Assembly: GCF_030386795.1 (NCBI RefSeq)
Contig: NZ_JANUQM010000002.1
Span: 496,001 to 560,000 of the forward strand
DNA: 64,000 bases
Origin: Streptomyces sp. S.PNR 29
GTDB lineage: Bacteria; Actinomycetota; Actinomycetes; Streptomycetales; Streptomycetaceae
Direction: 5' to 3'
Below the pieces are notes generated by a model that saw nothing but the letters and a program-made list of their open reading frames with translations, was not told the DNA's origin and ran no database searches. This document shows, piece by piece, positions 1 through 9,244 of the stretch; the first letter of the stretch is position 1, and every line of letters starts with the position of its first letter. The position numbers and the translations under genes were made by a program.

Positions 1-471
1 CACCGAGTACAGCGCGAGCAGCGGCAACCCGGCCGGGGCGGCGCTGCGGAAGGTCACCGCGAGCGTGTCCACCAGCAGCCCGATCACCAGGACGCCGCCG
101 ACCAGCATCAGGCGTATGCCCCCGGACGACAGCGGCGCCGGGATCGCGTACCGCGCGATGTCGTCCGCGCCCTGCCGCAGCAGGTCGGCGAAGTGGCTCA
201 GCGCGTCCGGCCCCGGTATCAGCCCGGCGAAGGCCTGCTCGCGGGCGAAGGTCAGGGTCAGCAGCACCAGCGTGACCAGGGCCTGCGCGACCACGGTCAG
301 CGGCCGGGGCAGCGGCACCCGCCGGGCCGCCATGCCGACACCGGACTGCACCGCCAGCAGGAAGGCCGCCTGCAGGATCCAGGTGGCCGGGTCGACCAGG
401 GGCAGCAGCGCACAGGCCGACATCAGCGTGGCCGCCCAGGCGCACAGCGCCAGTCGTGCCCGCCCGCTCAT
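1..471 (-). CDS. Transglutaminase-like membrane protein (TgpA/DUF3488 type), N-terminal part
   Basis: Only the first 157 codons are in the window; the gene continues beyond position 1. The start ATG at 471-469 overlaps the TGA of the upstream DUF58 gene (ATGA), so the two are translationally coupled. The visible part is membranous: hydrophobic stretches lie near residues 5-25, 29-48, 59-77 and 117-135, separated by short basic or polar loops. This matches the multi-helix N-terminal half of DUF3488 proteins, whose extracytoplasmic transglutaminase-like domain would lie outside the window. The assignment rests on this topology plus the MoxR-DUF58-TgpA gene order, a very common actinobacterial arrangement. 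Its biochemical role is not established; involvement in cell-envelope protein processing is inference. Confidence 0.75.
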   Translation of the reverse strand, partial: MSGRARLALCAWAATLMSACALLPLVDPATWILQAAFLLAVQSGVGMAARRVPLPRPLTVVAQALVTLVLLTLTFAREQAFAGLIPGPDALSHFADLLRQGADDIARYAIPAPLSSGGIRLMLVGGVLVIGLLVDTLAVTFRSAAPAGLPLLALYSV

Positions 472-1835
472 GACGCACCCTCCCCACTGCTCGCCGCGGC
501 GACACCGGTGCGCTCCCGGTCCGCCTGGCGCCACACGTCCTCCAAGGAGGCCCCGCGCGGCACGCTCACGGCAGTCCAGCCCGCCTCGCGCAGCATCCGC
601 AGCCGCTCCCCGTCCCCCACCAACGCGCCGGGGGCATCGGTGGGTTCCCGCAGCCACGTGTCGCTGTCCAGCAGGAAGGCGACCGCGGCCCCGCTGCGCT
701 GCCGCATCCGGGCGGCCACCGTGGCCTGCTCCTCGTCGAGGTCGCCGAGGAAGGCCACCAGCAGTCCCTCGCTCCCGCCGCGCAGCACGTCGTAGGCCCG
801 GGACAGGCCCGCGCCGTCGGAGTGGTCGATCACCGCGAGGGTGTCCATCATCAGCCCGGCCGCGTCCGCCGTCTCCTGGCTGGCGCCCGAGAACCCGTCC
901 GCGCCCTCGCCGGGCACCGAGCTGCCGGTGTCCGTGAGCAGCCGTACCGAGAAGCCCCGTTCGAGCATGTGCACCAGCACGGAGGCCGCGCCCGACACCG
1001 CCCACTCGAAGGCCGAGTCGGGGCCCGCGCCCTCGAAGGCGATGCCCCGGGTGTCGAGGAGCACCGTGCAGCGGGCGCGCTGCGGCTGCTCCTCGCGGCG
1101 CACCATCAGCTCGCCGTAGCGCGCGGTGGAGCGCCAGTGCACGCGGCGCAGGTCGTCGCCGTAGCGGTACCCGCGCGGGATCACGTCGTCCTCGCCGGCC
1201 AGCGCCAGCGAGCGCTGCCGCCCGTCGCCGTACCCCTTCGCCTCACCGCTCAGCCGCACCGGCGGCAGCGCCTGCACCCGCGGGATCACCGTCAGGGTGT
1301 CGTACGTCGAGAAGGACCGGGTCAGCTCGCACATGCCGAACGGGTCGGTCAGACGCAACTGCAGCGGTCCCAGCGGATAGCGGCCGCGCAGGTCGGAGCG
1401 CACCCGGTAGGACACCTCGCGGCGCCCGCCCGCCTCGACCCGGTCCAGCACGAAACGGGGACGCGGGCCGAGCACGTACGGCACCCGGTCCTGGAGCATC
1501 AGCAGGCCGGTGGGCAGGCGTGAGACGTTCTCGATCCGCAGATGGACCCGGGCCTCGCCGCCGGCCGGCACGCGCGCGGGGGAGAGCCGGCGGCTGCCCG
1601 CGACCCGGTAGCGGGTGCGGTACAGCACGGTCGCGCACACCAGCGGCAGTACCGTCAGCAGCAGGCCGACGCGGAGCAGGTCGCTCTGGCCGAGGACGTA
1701 GGCGCAGACGGCGGCCGCCACGCCGGCGGCCAGGAAGGAGCGTCCGCGGGTGGTCAGACCGGTCAGGGCGGTGCGGATGCCACTCCTGTCGCCCCGGTCG
1801 CTCTCCGCCTGACCGGTCCCCGCGGTGCTCATCAC
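468..1835 (-). CDS. DUF58 domain-containing protein
   Basis: This protein of about 455 residues has two adjacent hydrophobic segments near residues 34-50 and 55-73, followed by a soluble beta-rich region. The DUF58 signature, with GYRYGDDLRRVHWRS followed by TARYGELMVRREEQ, begins near residue 222. The C-terminal part resembles a von Willebrand A-like fold, with LLDTRGIAFEG as a possible first strand, although a full MIDAS is not obvious. The GTG at 1835 overlaps the MoxR stop codon (GTGA); an ATG one codon later is equally possible. DUF58 proteins are usually encoded beside MoxR AAA+ ATPases and are thought to act with them in chaperone-like assembly or maturation; the exact target here is unknown. 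Confidence 0.85.
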   Translation of the reverse strand: MMSTAGTGQAESDRGDRSGIRTALTGLTTRGRSFLAAGVAAAVCAYVLGQSDLLRVGLLLTVLPLVCATVLYRTRYRVAGSRRLSPARVPAGGEARVHLRIENVSRLPTGLLMLQDRVPYVLGPRPRFVLDRVEAGGRREVSYRVRSDLRGRYPLGPLQLRLTDPFGMCELTRSFSTYDTLTVIPRVQALPPVRLSGEAKGYGDGRQRSLALAGEDDVIPRGYRYGDDLRRVHWRSTARYGELMVRREEQPQRARCTVLLDTRGIAFEGAGPDSAFEWAVSGAASVLVHMLERGFSVRLLTDTGSSVPGEGADGFSGASQETADAAGLMMDTLAVIDHSDGAGLSRAYDVLRGGSEGLLVAFLGDLDEEQATVAARMRQRSGAAVAFLLDSDTWLREPTDAPGALVGDGERLRMLREAGWTAVSVPRGASLEDVWRQADRERTGVAAASSGEGAS

Positions 1836-2872
1836 AGGCTCCGCGGCGGCTGCTGCGGGTACGCGGGCGTCCCGCGGCCCAGGCCGCCGAGGCCGCTCTG
1901 CTGCTGGGGCGCCGCCGGGACCGGGGTGCGCTGCAGGATCTCCTGGACGACCTGCTCCGCCGTACGGCGGTTCAGCTGGGCCTGGGCGGTGGGCAGCAGG
2001 CGGTGGGCGAGCACGGCCACGGCGAGGGCCTGCACGTCGTCCGGCAGCGCGTACTCCCGGCCGTTCAGGGCGGCGGCCGCCTTCGCCGCGCGCAGCAGGT
2101 GCAATGTGGCGCGCGGGGAGGCACCGAGTCTCAGGTCCGGGTGGGTGCGCGTGGCGGCGACCAGGTCCACGGCGTAGCGCCGGACCGTTTCGGCGACGTG
2201 GACGCCGCGGACGGCCTCGACCAGCTTCACGATCTCGTGCGCGTGCGCCACCGGCTGCAGGTCCTCCAGCGGGTTCACCCCGCCGTGGATGTCGAGCATC
2301 TCCAGCTCGGCCTCCGGGCTCGGGTAGCCGATGGAGACGCGGGCCATGAAGCGGTCGCGCTGGGCCTCCGGCAGCGGGTAGGTGCCCTCCATCTCCACCG
2401 GGTTCTGCGTCGCCACCACCATGAAGGGGCTGGGCAGCTCGTAGCTCTTGCCGTCGATGGTGACCTGCCGCTCCTCCATCGACTCCAGCAGCGCGGACTG
2501 GGTCTTCGGCGAGGAGCGGTTGATCTCGTCGCCGATCACCACCTGCGCGAAGATGGCGCCCGGCTTGAACTCGAAGTCCCGGCGCTGCTGGTCCCAGATG
2601 GACACGCCGGTGATGTCGGACGGCAGCAGGTCGGGCGTGAACTGGATGCGCCGCACCGAACAGTCGATGGATCTGGCCAGCGCCTTGGCCAGCATGGTCT
2701 TGCCGACTCCGGGAACGTCCTCGATCAGCAGGTGTCCCTCGGCGAGCAGCACGGTCAGCGAGAGCCGTACGACCTCGGGCTTGCCCTCGATCACGCCTTC
2801 CACCGAACCCCGCACGCGCTCGACCACGGCGGTCAGATCAGTGAGGCTCGCTCGATCGTCATAGGTCGTCAC
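1832..2872 (-). CDS. MoxR-family AAA+ ATPase
   Basis: With the GTG at 2872 the protein is 346 residues. This start is preferred over the longer open frame (to 3010) because GAGGAGG lies just upstream and the family begins near this point. The Walker A motif GVGKT is at residues 55-59, Walker B (VVIGDEINR) at about 111-119, and sensor and arginine-finger regions follow (ATQNPVEMEGTYPLPEAQRDRF). The C-terminal lid ends in a proline/glutamine-rich tail. MoxR ATPases are ATP-driven chaperones that usually act on products of their own operon, here the DUF58 and TgpA-like membrane proteins downstream. The first gene of a three-gene minus-strand operon; no convincing promoter was found in the 262 bp upstream. 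Confidence 0.9.
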   Translation of the reverse strand: MTTYDDRASLTDLTAVVERVRGSVEGVIEGKPEVVRLSLTVLLAEGHLLIEDVPGVGKTMLAKALARSIDCSVRRIQFTPDLLPSDITGVSIWDQQRRDFEFKPGAIFAQVVIGDEINRSSPKTQSALLESMEERQVTIDGKSYELPSPFMVVATQNPVEMEGTYPLPEAQRDRFMARVSIGYPSPEAELEMLDIHGGVNPLEDLQPVAHAHEIVKLVEAVRGVHVAETVRRYAVDLVAATRTHPDLRLGASPRATLHLLRAAKAAAALNGREYALPDDVQALAVAVLAHRLLPTAQAQLNRRTAEQVVQEILQRTPVPAAPQQQSGLGGLGRGTPAYPQQPPRSL

Positions 2873-3134
2873 CCGGCCCTCCTCGGCCCTTCCCCACGCT
2901 CTCAAAGAACAGGGGATACCCCAATTTCCTGGACCGATGCTCAGAAGCTGCGGACCGGCCCACCCCGAAACACGGGCACCACGCGGGAATGGTTCCGCGT
3001 GACACCACACCCCGCATTCTTGCTGCCGTTACCGATTCGTGTCACTCGCCTGTGGACAACTGGCCGTGACATGTCGGGTCTTACGGACGTTCATACGTCC
3101 CGGCGGCGGGATGTGCTCAGGGTGGGAAGCCAGG

Positions 3135-3680
3135 TCAGGCGGGGGCGACCTCGCGCAGCAGGCCCGTCTTCACGTCGAACACGAATCCGCGCACGTCGTC
3201 GGTGTGCAACAGGAACGGGGAGGTGCGCACGCGCTGCATGGACTGCCGCACGTCCTGATCGACGTCCTGGAAGGACTCCACCGCCCACGCCGGGCGCTGG
3301 CCGACCTCCAGTTCCAGCTCGGTGCGGAAGTCCTCGGTGAGGGACTCCAGGCCGCAGCCGGTGTGGTGGATCAGGACGATGCTGCGCGTCCCCAGCTTGC
3401 GCTGGCTGATGGTGAGGGAGCGGATCACGTCGTCGGTGACGACGCCGCCCGCGTTACGGATGGTGTGACAGTCGCCGAGCTCCAGGCCGAGTGCGGCATG
3501 CAGGTCCAGACGGGCGTCCATGCAGGCCACGACGGCGACACGCAGCACGGGGCGGGCGTCCATGCCGGGATCGGTGAACGCGGCGGCGTACCGTGCGTTG
3601 GCGTCGACGAGACGGTCGGTGACGGTGCCGCCTCCTATGGCGGCCTCGGGGCCGGTGGGAACCGATGCAGAAGTCGTCAT
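3135..3680 (-). CDS. Beta-class carbonic anhydrase
   Basis: A 181-residue protein from the ATG at 3680; another ATG two codons upstream (3686) is possible. Zinc-site motifs are visible: CMDARLD with Cys53, Asp55 and Arg57, and HHTGCG with His106 and Cys109. These are the Cys/Asp-Arg/His-x-x-Cys ligands of beta-carbonic anhydrases. The motifs and length of about 165-180 residues resemble the short mycobacterial enzymes (Rv1284 type). It should interconvert CO2 and bicarbonate in the cytoplasm. It is transcribed alone, divergent from the division cluster and upstream of the MoxR operon. The C-terminal GFVFDVKTGLLREV is also typical of the family. Confidence 0.88.
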   Translation of the reverse strand: MTTSASVPTGPEAAIGGGTVTDRLVDANARYAAAFTDPGMDARPVLRVAVVACMDARLDLHAALGLELGDCHTIRNAGGVVTDDVIRSLTISQRKLGTRSIVLIHHTGCGLESLTEDFRTELELEVGQRPAWAVESFQDVDQDVRQSMQRVRTSPFLLHTDDVRGFVFDVKTGLLREVAPA

Positions 3681-3736
3681 AGCCATGACGGTACTGGTCA
3701 CGCGCTGTCCGGGCGCGCTGTGAGAGGGGACAAAGA

Positions 3737-3779
3737 ACACCATCCAGCGTTGTTGTGAACTAACCCACAGGGATGGTGT
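3737..3779. repeat. Inverted repeat upstream of the carbonic anhydrase gene
   Basis: ACACCATCC (3737-3745) and GGATGGTGT (3771-3779) form perfect 9-bp arms separated by 25 bp. The element is about 60 bp upstream of the carbonic anhydrase start, in the shared 5' region between that gene and rsmH. It could be a bipartite operator or a hairpin in the leader. No protein match is claimed. Confidence 0.45.
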
Positions 3780-3866
3780 GAGCTGGTCCAGGGCTCATCC
3801 TTGCGAGTGGTTCTCAGGGAAGCGCCGCCCCGGGCGCCCCGGGGCCGCGACGCGCAGGCCGGTTGA

Positions 3867-3894
3867 TTGACCGGGAGACGCCGTGGACTAAAGT
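3867..3894 (+). promoter_or_regulatory. Candidate vegetative promoter for the dcw cluster
   Basis: TTGACC (3867-3872) and TAAAGT (3889-3894) are separated by 16 bp, close to the actinobacterial housekeeping sigma consensus. The predicted start near 3901 would give a leader of about 210 nt before the rsmH TTG codon at 4113. No mraZ gene lies in between, so the 3681-4112 gap (432 bp) otherwise contains only this element and the 3737-3779 inverted repeat. Judged by eye only. Confidence 0.4.
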
Positions 3895-4112
3895 GACGCG
3901 AAGCGGGAGGCTCGGCTCTCCCTGCTGTACTGCATTCCCCCGGAGACCTGGGCGACGTTCCGGAGATCTCCCCGCGTGCGCGGCGCGTACGTACGGCTCG
4001 GCCTCCTCCCGCTCCCGGTCGGCTGACGCTTCCGGCGCCGGCAGGCCTCCTGCTTCCCAGGCGGGCGGGGACCCGGTGGTGCGTGACGTCGCGCCGGACC
4101 TGAGAGGGCCCC

Positions 4113-5069
4113 TTGAGCCAGAGTCGACACGTCCCGGTGATGCTCCAGCGGTGCCTGGACCTGCTGGCGCCCGCCCTGGAGCGGCCGGACGCCGTGGTCG
4201 TCGACTGCACCCTCGGCCTCGGCGGGCACAGCGAGGCGCTGCTCGGCCGGTTCCCCGAGGTCCGGCTCATCGGCCTCGACCGCGACAAGGAGGCGCTGCG
4301 CCTGTCCGGCGAGCGGCTCGCCCCGTACGGCGAGCGCGCCACGCTGGTGCACGCCGTGTACGACGAGCTGCCCGAGGTACTGCAACGGCTGCGCATCGCG
4401 CGCGTGCAGGGCGTCCTGTTCGACCTCGGCGTCTCCTCCATGCAGCTCGACGAGGCCGACCGCGGCTTCGCCTACGCCCAGGACGCCCCGCTCGACATGC
4501 GCATGGACCAGACGACCGGCATCAGCGCCGCGGAGGTCCTCAACACCTACCCGGCGGGCGAGCTCGTCCGGATCCTGCGCGCCTACGGCGAGGAGAAGCA
4601 GGCCAAGCGGATCGTGGCCGCGATCGTGCGCGAGCGCGAGAAGGAGCCGTTCAGCAACAGCGCCCGGCTCGTGGAGCTGATCCGCGACGCGCTGCCGCAG
4701 GCCGCCAAGCGCACCGGCGGCAACCCGGCCAAGCGCACCTTCCAGGCCCTGCGCATCGAGGTCAACGGCGAGCTCTCCGTCCTGGAGCGGGCGATCCCGG
4801 CCGCCGTGAAGGCGCTCGGCGTGGGCGGGCGGATCGCCGTGCTGTCGTACCACTCCCTGGAGGACCGGCTGGTCAAGCAGGTCTTCGCGGCGGGCGCCGC
4901 CAGCACCGCACCCCCCGGACTGCCGGTCGTCCCCGAGCGCTACGAGCCCCGGCTCAAGCTGCTCACGCGCGGTGCCGAACTTCCCACCGAGGAGGAGATC
5001 GCCGAGAACCGGCGGGCGGCACCGGCGCGGCTGCGCGGGGCCCAGCGCATCAGGGAGGACGTCGAGTGA
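4113..5069 (+). CDS. rsmH: 16S rRNA (cytosine-1402-N4)-methyltransferase
   Basis: A 318-residue RsmH (MraW) protein, close to the usual length of about 310-320. The N-terminus [17 protein letters not shown] is the conserved HxPVL region, and [19 protein letters not shown] near residue 30 is the S-adenosylmethionine-binding loop. [16 protein letters not shown] and [14 protein letters not shown] are later family signatures. It methylates N4 of C1402 in the ribosomal P site. The TTG start is preceded by GAGAGGG, and the reading frame shows no better start. It is the first gene of the dcw cluster; ftsL follows after 31 bp. Confidence 0.95.
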   Translation: MSQSRHVPVMLQRCLDLLAPALERPDAVVVDCTLGLGGHSEALLGRFPEVRLIGLDRDKEALRLSGERLAPYGERATLVHAVYDELPEVLQRLRIARVQGVLFDLGVSSMQLDEADRGFAYAQDAPLDMRMDQTTGISAAEVLNTYPAGELVRILRAYGEEKQAKRIVAAIVREREKEPFSNSARLVELIRDALPQAAKRTGGNPAKRTFQALRIEVNGELSVLERAIPAAVKALGVGGRIAVLSYHSLEDRLVKQVFAAGAASTAPPGLPVVPERYEPRLKLLTRGAELPTEEEIAENRRAAPARLRGAQRIREDVE

Positions 5070-5100
5070 CGTCGAGCGAGGTCCGTGAAGGGGAGGGTGC

Positions 5101-5568
5101 GTGAGCAGGAAGCCCGAACTGAAGGGGAGGGCGGCCCGGCTGGCCCAGCTCTTCCCCACGGGCCGGGGCCAGGCGGCCCGTACCCCGTTCGTCCTCCTCG
5201 TCGTCCTCCTCCTCGGCGGCGGCCTCATCGGGCTCCTCGTACTGAACTCGGCCCTGAGCGAAGGGGCCTTCAAACTCGACGACCTGCAACAGGAGACGAA
5301 GAACCTCACCGACGAGGAACAGGCCCTCCAGCGGGACGTCGACGCCTACTCCGCCCCGGAGGCCCTGCAGCGGCGCGCCCGCGAGCTCGGCATGGTGCCC
5401 GGGGGGGACCCCGCCTTCCTGAACCCGGACGGCACCGTCAGGGGCGTCCCGAGCCCTGCCTCCGTCGCCCGCGTCCCGCTCGTCCTCGCCCCGGAGGCAC
5501 TCACCGCGTCCCGTCCCCGCGCGACGTCCACCAGCATCCCCGCCACGACCCCGACCCCCGGCAGGTGA
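5101..5568 (+). CDS. ftsL: Cell-division protein FtsL-like (septum protein)
   Basis: A 155-residue bitopic protein in the normal ftsL position between rsmH and ftsI. A basic, Arg/Lys-rich cytoplasmic N-terminus is followed by one long hydrophobic segment near residues 29-50 (TPFVLLVVLLLGGGLIGLLV). Next is a heptad-like stretch (about residues 60-90, DLQQETKNLTDEEQALQRDV) compatible with the coiled coil through which FtsL pairs with DivIC. The C-terminal 60 residues are Pro/Ser/Thr-rich and probably disordered. The GTG start has GGGGAGGG 4 nt upstream. Sequence identity in this family is low, so the assignment relies on topology and synteny. Confidence 0.88.
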   Translation: MSRKPELKGRAARLAQLFPTGRGQAARTPFVLLVVLLLGGGLIGLLVLNSALSEGAFKLDDLQQETKNLTDEEQALQRDVDAYSAPEALQRRARELGMVPGGDPAFLNPDGTVRGVPSPASVARVPLVLAPEALTASRPRATSTSIPATTPTPGR

Positions 5569-5573
5569 CGGAA

Positions 5574-7532
5574 GTGTCCGACAGGGAACCGCCGCGCCGC
5601 CGCGTGCCCGGACCCGCCAGGCCCGCCCGCCCCGGCAGCGGGCGGCGGCCCGGCCCCGGCGCCCGCCCGGCCCGCCGCCCGGGCCCGCCCCGCCAGGCGG
5701 CACCCCGCCACATCCGGCTGGGCAGCCCCCGCCCCCGCCTGCGCCTGGTCGGCCTCGCGCTGACCCTGGTGCTGGTCGCCTTCGTGGTACGGCTGCTCCA
5801 GGTGCAGGCCATCGACGCGAGCACGTACGCCGCCAAGGCCGAGCAGAACCGGTACGTCGTCCACACCCTGGCCGCCGAGCGCGGCCGGATCACCGACCGC
5901 AACGGCGTGGCGCTCGCCAGCAGCGTGGACGCCTACGACATCACGGCCGACCCCACGATGTTCACCCGCGAGCAGCTGAAGGTCGGCGACGGGCCCGAGC
6001 AGGCCGCGGCGCTGCTCGGGCCGATCCTCGGCGAGAGCCAGGACGAGCTGGTGAAGAAGCTGCGGCCGGCGAACAAGGAACTGCGCTACGTCCGGCTCGC
6101 CCGCAGCCAGACCCCGCAGGTCTGGAACCAGATCAAGGACCTGAAGAGCGCGCTCGCCAAGAAATCGGAGACGGACAAGTCCACCGCCAACGTCCTCGCG
6201 GGCGTCTTCGCCGACCCCAGCAGCAAGCGCGTGTACCCGAACGGCGACCTCGCCGCCGGGATACTGGGCTGGGTCAACGCCACCGGCAAGGGCGGCGGCG
6301 GCATCGAGCAGCAGCTGAACAGCGTGCTGGCGGGCGAGGACGGTGAGATCCGCTACGCCCAGTCCGGTGGCCGTCAGGTCCCGACCGTGGGCTCCACCGA
6401 GAAGCCCGCCGTGCCCGGCAGCGACGTCGAGCTGACCATCGACCGTGACATCCAGTGGGCCGCGCAGAACGCGATCAGCGAGCAGGTGAAGAAGTCGAAG
6501 GCGGACCGCGGCTATGTGATCGTCCAGGACACCCGGACCGGTCAGATCCTCGCCATGGCCAACTCGCCCGGATTCGACCCCAACGACCTGTCGGACGCGA
6601 AGCCCGAGGCGCTCGGCAACGCGGCCGTCCAGGACGCCTTCGAGCCCGGCTCCACCGCCAAGGTGATGTCGATGGCCGCCGTGCTGGAGGAGGACGTCGC
6701 CACGCCGCTGACGCACGTCGTCGTGCCCAACCGGCTGCACCGCGGCGACCGGCTCTTCAAGGACGACGTCGACCACCCGACCTGGTACCTCACGCTCAAC
6801 GGCGTGCTCGCCAAGTCCAGCAACATCGGCACCATCCTCGCCACCGGCCAGCTCGGCAAGAACCAGAAGCAGGCCAACCAGGCCCTCTACTCGTACCTGC
6901 GCAAGTTCGGCCTCGGCAGCTACACCGGACTCGGTTTCCCGGGCGAGACCAAGGGCATCCTCGCGCCGCCCGGCAAGTGGTCGACCTCGCAGCAGTACAC
7001 GATCCCTTTCGGCCAGGGTGTGTCCATCAACGCGATGCAGGCGGCGTCCGTCTACTCGACCATCGCCAACGGCGGCGTACGCGTCGAACCGACGCTCGTC
7101 CGCGGCACCAAGGGAGCCGACGGACGCTTCACGCCCACCAAGAAGCCCAAGAAGACCAGGGTCATCAGTGCGAAGACGGCGAAGACCCTCGCCCAGATGC
7201 TGGAGTCCGTCGTGGACGACGAGGAGGGCACCGGCACCAAGGCGCGCATCCCGGGCTACCGGGTCGCGGGCAAGACGGGCACGGCCAACCGCGTGGATCC
7301 GGCCACCGGCAAGTACCGCGGTTACACCTCGTCGTTCGCCGGGTTCGCGCCCGCCGACAAGCCCCGCCTCACGGTGTACTGCGCCATCCAGAACGCGACC
7401 GAGGGCAGCTACTTCGGCGGCCAGATCTGCGGACCGGTCTACAAGCAGGTCATGGAGTTCGCCCTGAAGACCCTCCAGGTTCCCCCGACCGGAGCGAAGG
7501 CCGCCAGGCTTCCGGTCACCTTCAAGCCCTGA
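5574..7532 (+). CDS. ftsI: Septal peptidoglycan transpeptidase (class B PBP, FtsI)
   Basis: A penicillin-binding protein of 652 residues. A proline/arginine-rich cytoplasmic tail of about 55 residues precedes a single membrane anchor (LRLVGLALTLVLVAFVVRLL), then the PBP dimerisation domain. The transpeptidase domain follows, with active-site STAK (Ser360), SSN (Ser415) and KTG (Lys567). It cross-links septal peptidoglycan together with FtsW. The GTG at 5574 lies 5 bp after ftsL; an alternative GTG at 5565 would overlap the ftsL stop and add three residues. The frame stays open upstream through ftsL, but that part is a shadow of ftsL. Confidence 0.95.
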   Translation: MSDREPPRRRVPGPARPARPGSGRRPGPGARPARRPGPPRQAAPRHIRLGSPRPRLRLVGLALTLVLVAFVVRLLQVQAIDASTYAAKAEQNRYVVHTLAAERGRITDRNGVALASSVDAYDITADPTMFTREQLKVGDGPEQAAALLGPILGESQDELVKKLRPANKELRYVRLARSQTPQVWNQIKDLKSALAKKSETDKSTANVLAGVFADPSSKRVYPNGDLAAGILGWVNATGKGGGGIEQQLNSVLAGEDGEIRYAQSGGRQVPTVGSTEKPAVPGSDVELTIDRDIQWAAQNAISEQVKKSKADRGYVIVQDTRTGQILAMANSPGFDPNDLSDAKPEALGNAAVQDAFEPGSTAKVMSMAAVLEEDVATPLTHVVVPNRLHRGDRLFKDDVDHPTWYLTLNGVLAKSSNIGTILATGQLGKNQKQANQALYSYLRKFGLGSYTGLGFPGETKGILAPPGKWSTSQQYTIPFGQGVSINAMQAASVYSTIANGGVRVEPTLVRGTKGADGRFTPTKKPKKTRVISAKTAKTLAQMLESVVDDEEGTGTKARIPGYRVAGKTGTANRVDPATGKYRGYTSSFAGFAPADKPRLTVYCAIQNATEGSYFGGQICGPVYKQVMEFALKTLQVPPTGAKAARLPVTFKP

Positions 7533-7560
7533 TCAGCCACCGAGCCACCAGGAACCACCC

Positions 7561-9216
7561 GTGACAACGATCACCCCCGATTCCGGGAACCAGCGCGAGC
7601 CCCGCCCCTCACTTCGCCCGGAAGCGGGTGCGCCCGGTACGCTCACCGCCGTGCGACACGCTGATCAGTCCCAAACCACCCAGAAGGGCCATCCCGTGAC
7701 ATATCCGGGGCCGCCCAGGCCGGTGCAGGTCTCCGCCACACCCCTCGCGGAGCTCGCCGATCAGCTGGGTGCCACCGCGCCGGAGAGCACCGCCGAGGTC
7801 AGGGGCATCACCCATGACTCTCGTGCCGTCCGCCCCGGCGACCTGTACGCCGCCCTGCCCGGTGCCCGCCTCCATGGCGCGGACTTCGTCGCCCAGGCCG
7901 CCGGCCTCGGCGCCGCCGCCGTACTGACCGACCCGACGGGCGCCGAGCGTGCCGCCGCGACGGGCCTGCCGGTCCTGGTGGTGGACGACCCGCGCGCGCG
8001 GATGGGCGAGCTGGCCGCCACGATCTACGGCCACCCGGGCCGCGACCTGCTCCAGATCGGCATCACCGGCACCTCCGGCAAGACCACCACCGCCTACCTC
8101 GTCGAGGGCGGTCTCAAGACGGTGCGTTCCACCGGCCTGATCGGGACGGTGGAGATGCGCATCGGCGACGAGCGGATCAAGTCCGAGCGCACCACCCCCG
8201 AAGCGACCGACCTCCAGGCCCTGTTCGCCGTCATGCGGGAGCGCGGCGTCGAGGCGGTCGCGATGGAGGTCTCCAGCCACGCCCTCGTCCTCGGCCGCGT
8301 CGACGGCTGCGTCTTCGACGTGGCCGTCTTCAGCAACCTCAGCCCGGAACACATGGAGTTCCACTCCGACATGGAGGACTACTTCCAGGCCAAGGCACAG
8401 CTGTTCACGCCGAAACGGAGCCGGCTCGGCGTGGTCAACGTCGACGACGAGTACGGTCGCCGGCTCGCCAAGGAAGCCACCGTGCCGGTGGTCACGTACT
8501 CCGCCGAGGGCCACCCGGACGCCGACTGGCGCGCCGAGGAGGTCCGGGTGGGCCAGCTGGACTCGACCTTCACCGTGCTCGGCCCCAAGGGCGAGCGGAT
8601 CGACGCCAAGTCGCCGCTGCCGGGCCCCTTCAACGTGGCGAACACCCTCGCCGCCATCGTCGGCCTCGCCGTCGCCGGCCTCGACCCGCAGGCCGCCGCC
8701 GACGGCATCGCCGCCGTACCGGGCGTGCCGGGACGGCTGGAGCGCGTGGACGCCGGGCAGCCGTACCTCGCGGTGGTCGACTACGCCCACAAGACGGACG
8801 CGGTCGAGTCGGTCCTCAAGGCGCTCCGCAAGGTCACCGAGGGCAGGCTGCACGTCGTGCTCGGCTGCGGCGGCGACCGCGACACGACCAAGCGGGGCCC
8901 GATGGGCGCCGCCGCGGCCCGGCTCGCCGACACCGCCGTACTGACCTCCGACAACCCCCGCTCCGAGGACCCCCTCGCGATCCTCGCCACCATGCTCCAG
9001 GGCGCGGCGTCCGTGCCCGCCCACGAGCGCGGCGAGGTCCAGGTCTTCGAGGACCGGGCCGCCGCCATCGCCGCCGCCGTCGCCCGTGCGCAGCCCGGCG
9101 ACACCGTGCTGGTCGCGGGCAAGGGCCACGAGCAGGGCCAGGACATCGCCGGGGTGGTCCGTCCCTTCGACGACCGCCAGGTGCTTCGCGAAGCTATCCA
9201 GAACACCCAGGGATGA
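7561..9216 (+). CDS. murE: UDP-MurNAc-tripeptide ligase MurE
   Basis: A Mur ligase of 551 residues. GITGTSGKTT at 168-177 is the ATP P-loop, and the DNPR motif at 464-467 is typical of ligases that add diaminopimelate rather than lysine; streptomycetes use LL-diaminopimelate. ATP grasp and C-terminal domains are complete (VLVAGKGHEQGQ near the end). The GTG at 7561 is preceded by AGGA and gives a 50-residue Pro/Gln-rich extension relative to most MurE. A second in-frame GTG at 7696 would remove most of that extension and cannot be ruled out. It acts in the cytoplasm, third ligase step of peptidoglycan precursor synthesis. Confidence 0.94.
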   Translation: MTTITPDSGNQREPRPSLRPEAGAPGTLTAVRHADQSQTTQKGHPVTYPGPPRPVQVSATPLAELADQLGATAPESTAEVRGITHDSRAVRPGDLYAALPGARLHGADFVAQAAGLGAAAVLTDPTGAERAAATGLPVLVVDDPRARMGELAATIYGHPGRDLLQIGITGTSGKTTTAYLVEGGLKTVRSTGLIGTVEMRIGDERIKSERTTPEATDLQALFAVMRERGVEAVAMEVSSHALVLGRVDGCVFDVAVFSNLSPEHMEFHSDMEDYFQAKAQLFTPKRSRLGVVNVDDEYGRRLAKEATVPVVTYSAEGHPDADWRAEEVRVGQLDSTFTVLGPKGERIDAKSPLPGPFNVANTLAAIVGLAVAGLDPQAAADGIAAVPGVPGRLERVDAGQPYLAVVDYAHKTDAVESVLKALRKVTEGRLHVVLGCGGDRDTTKRGPMGAAAARLADTAVLTSDNPRSEDPLAILATMLQGAASVPAHERGEVQVFEDRAAAIAAAVARAQPGDTVLVAGKGHEQGQDIAGVVRPFDDRQVLREAIQNTQG

Positions 9217-9244
9217 AAATCCAGAAGACCCAGGGGATGAACTT

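Noticed and set aside
5085..5573. N-terminal extension of ftsI through ftsL
   Set aside because: This part is the shadow of ftsL and lacks a start signal; FtsI proteins begin at the chosen GTG.
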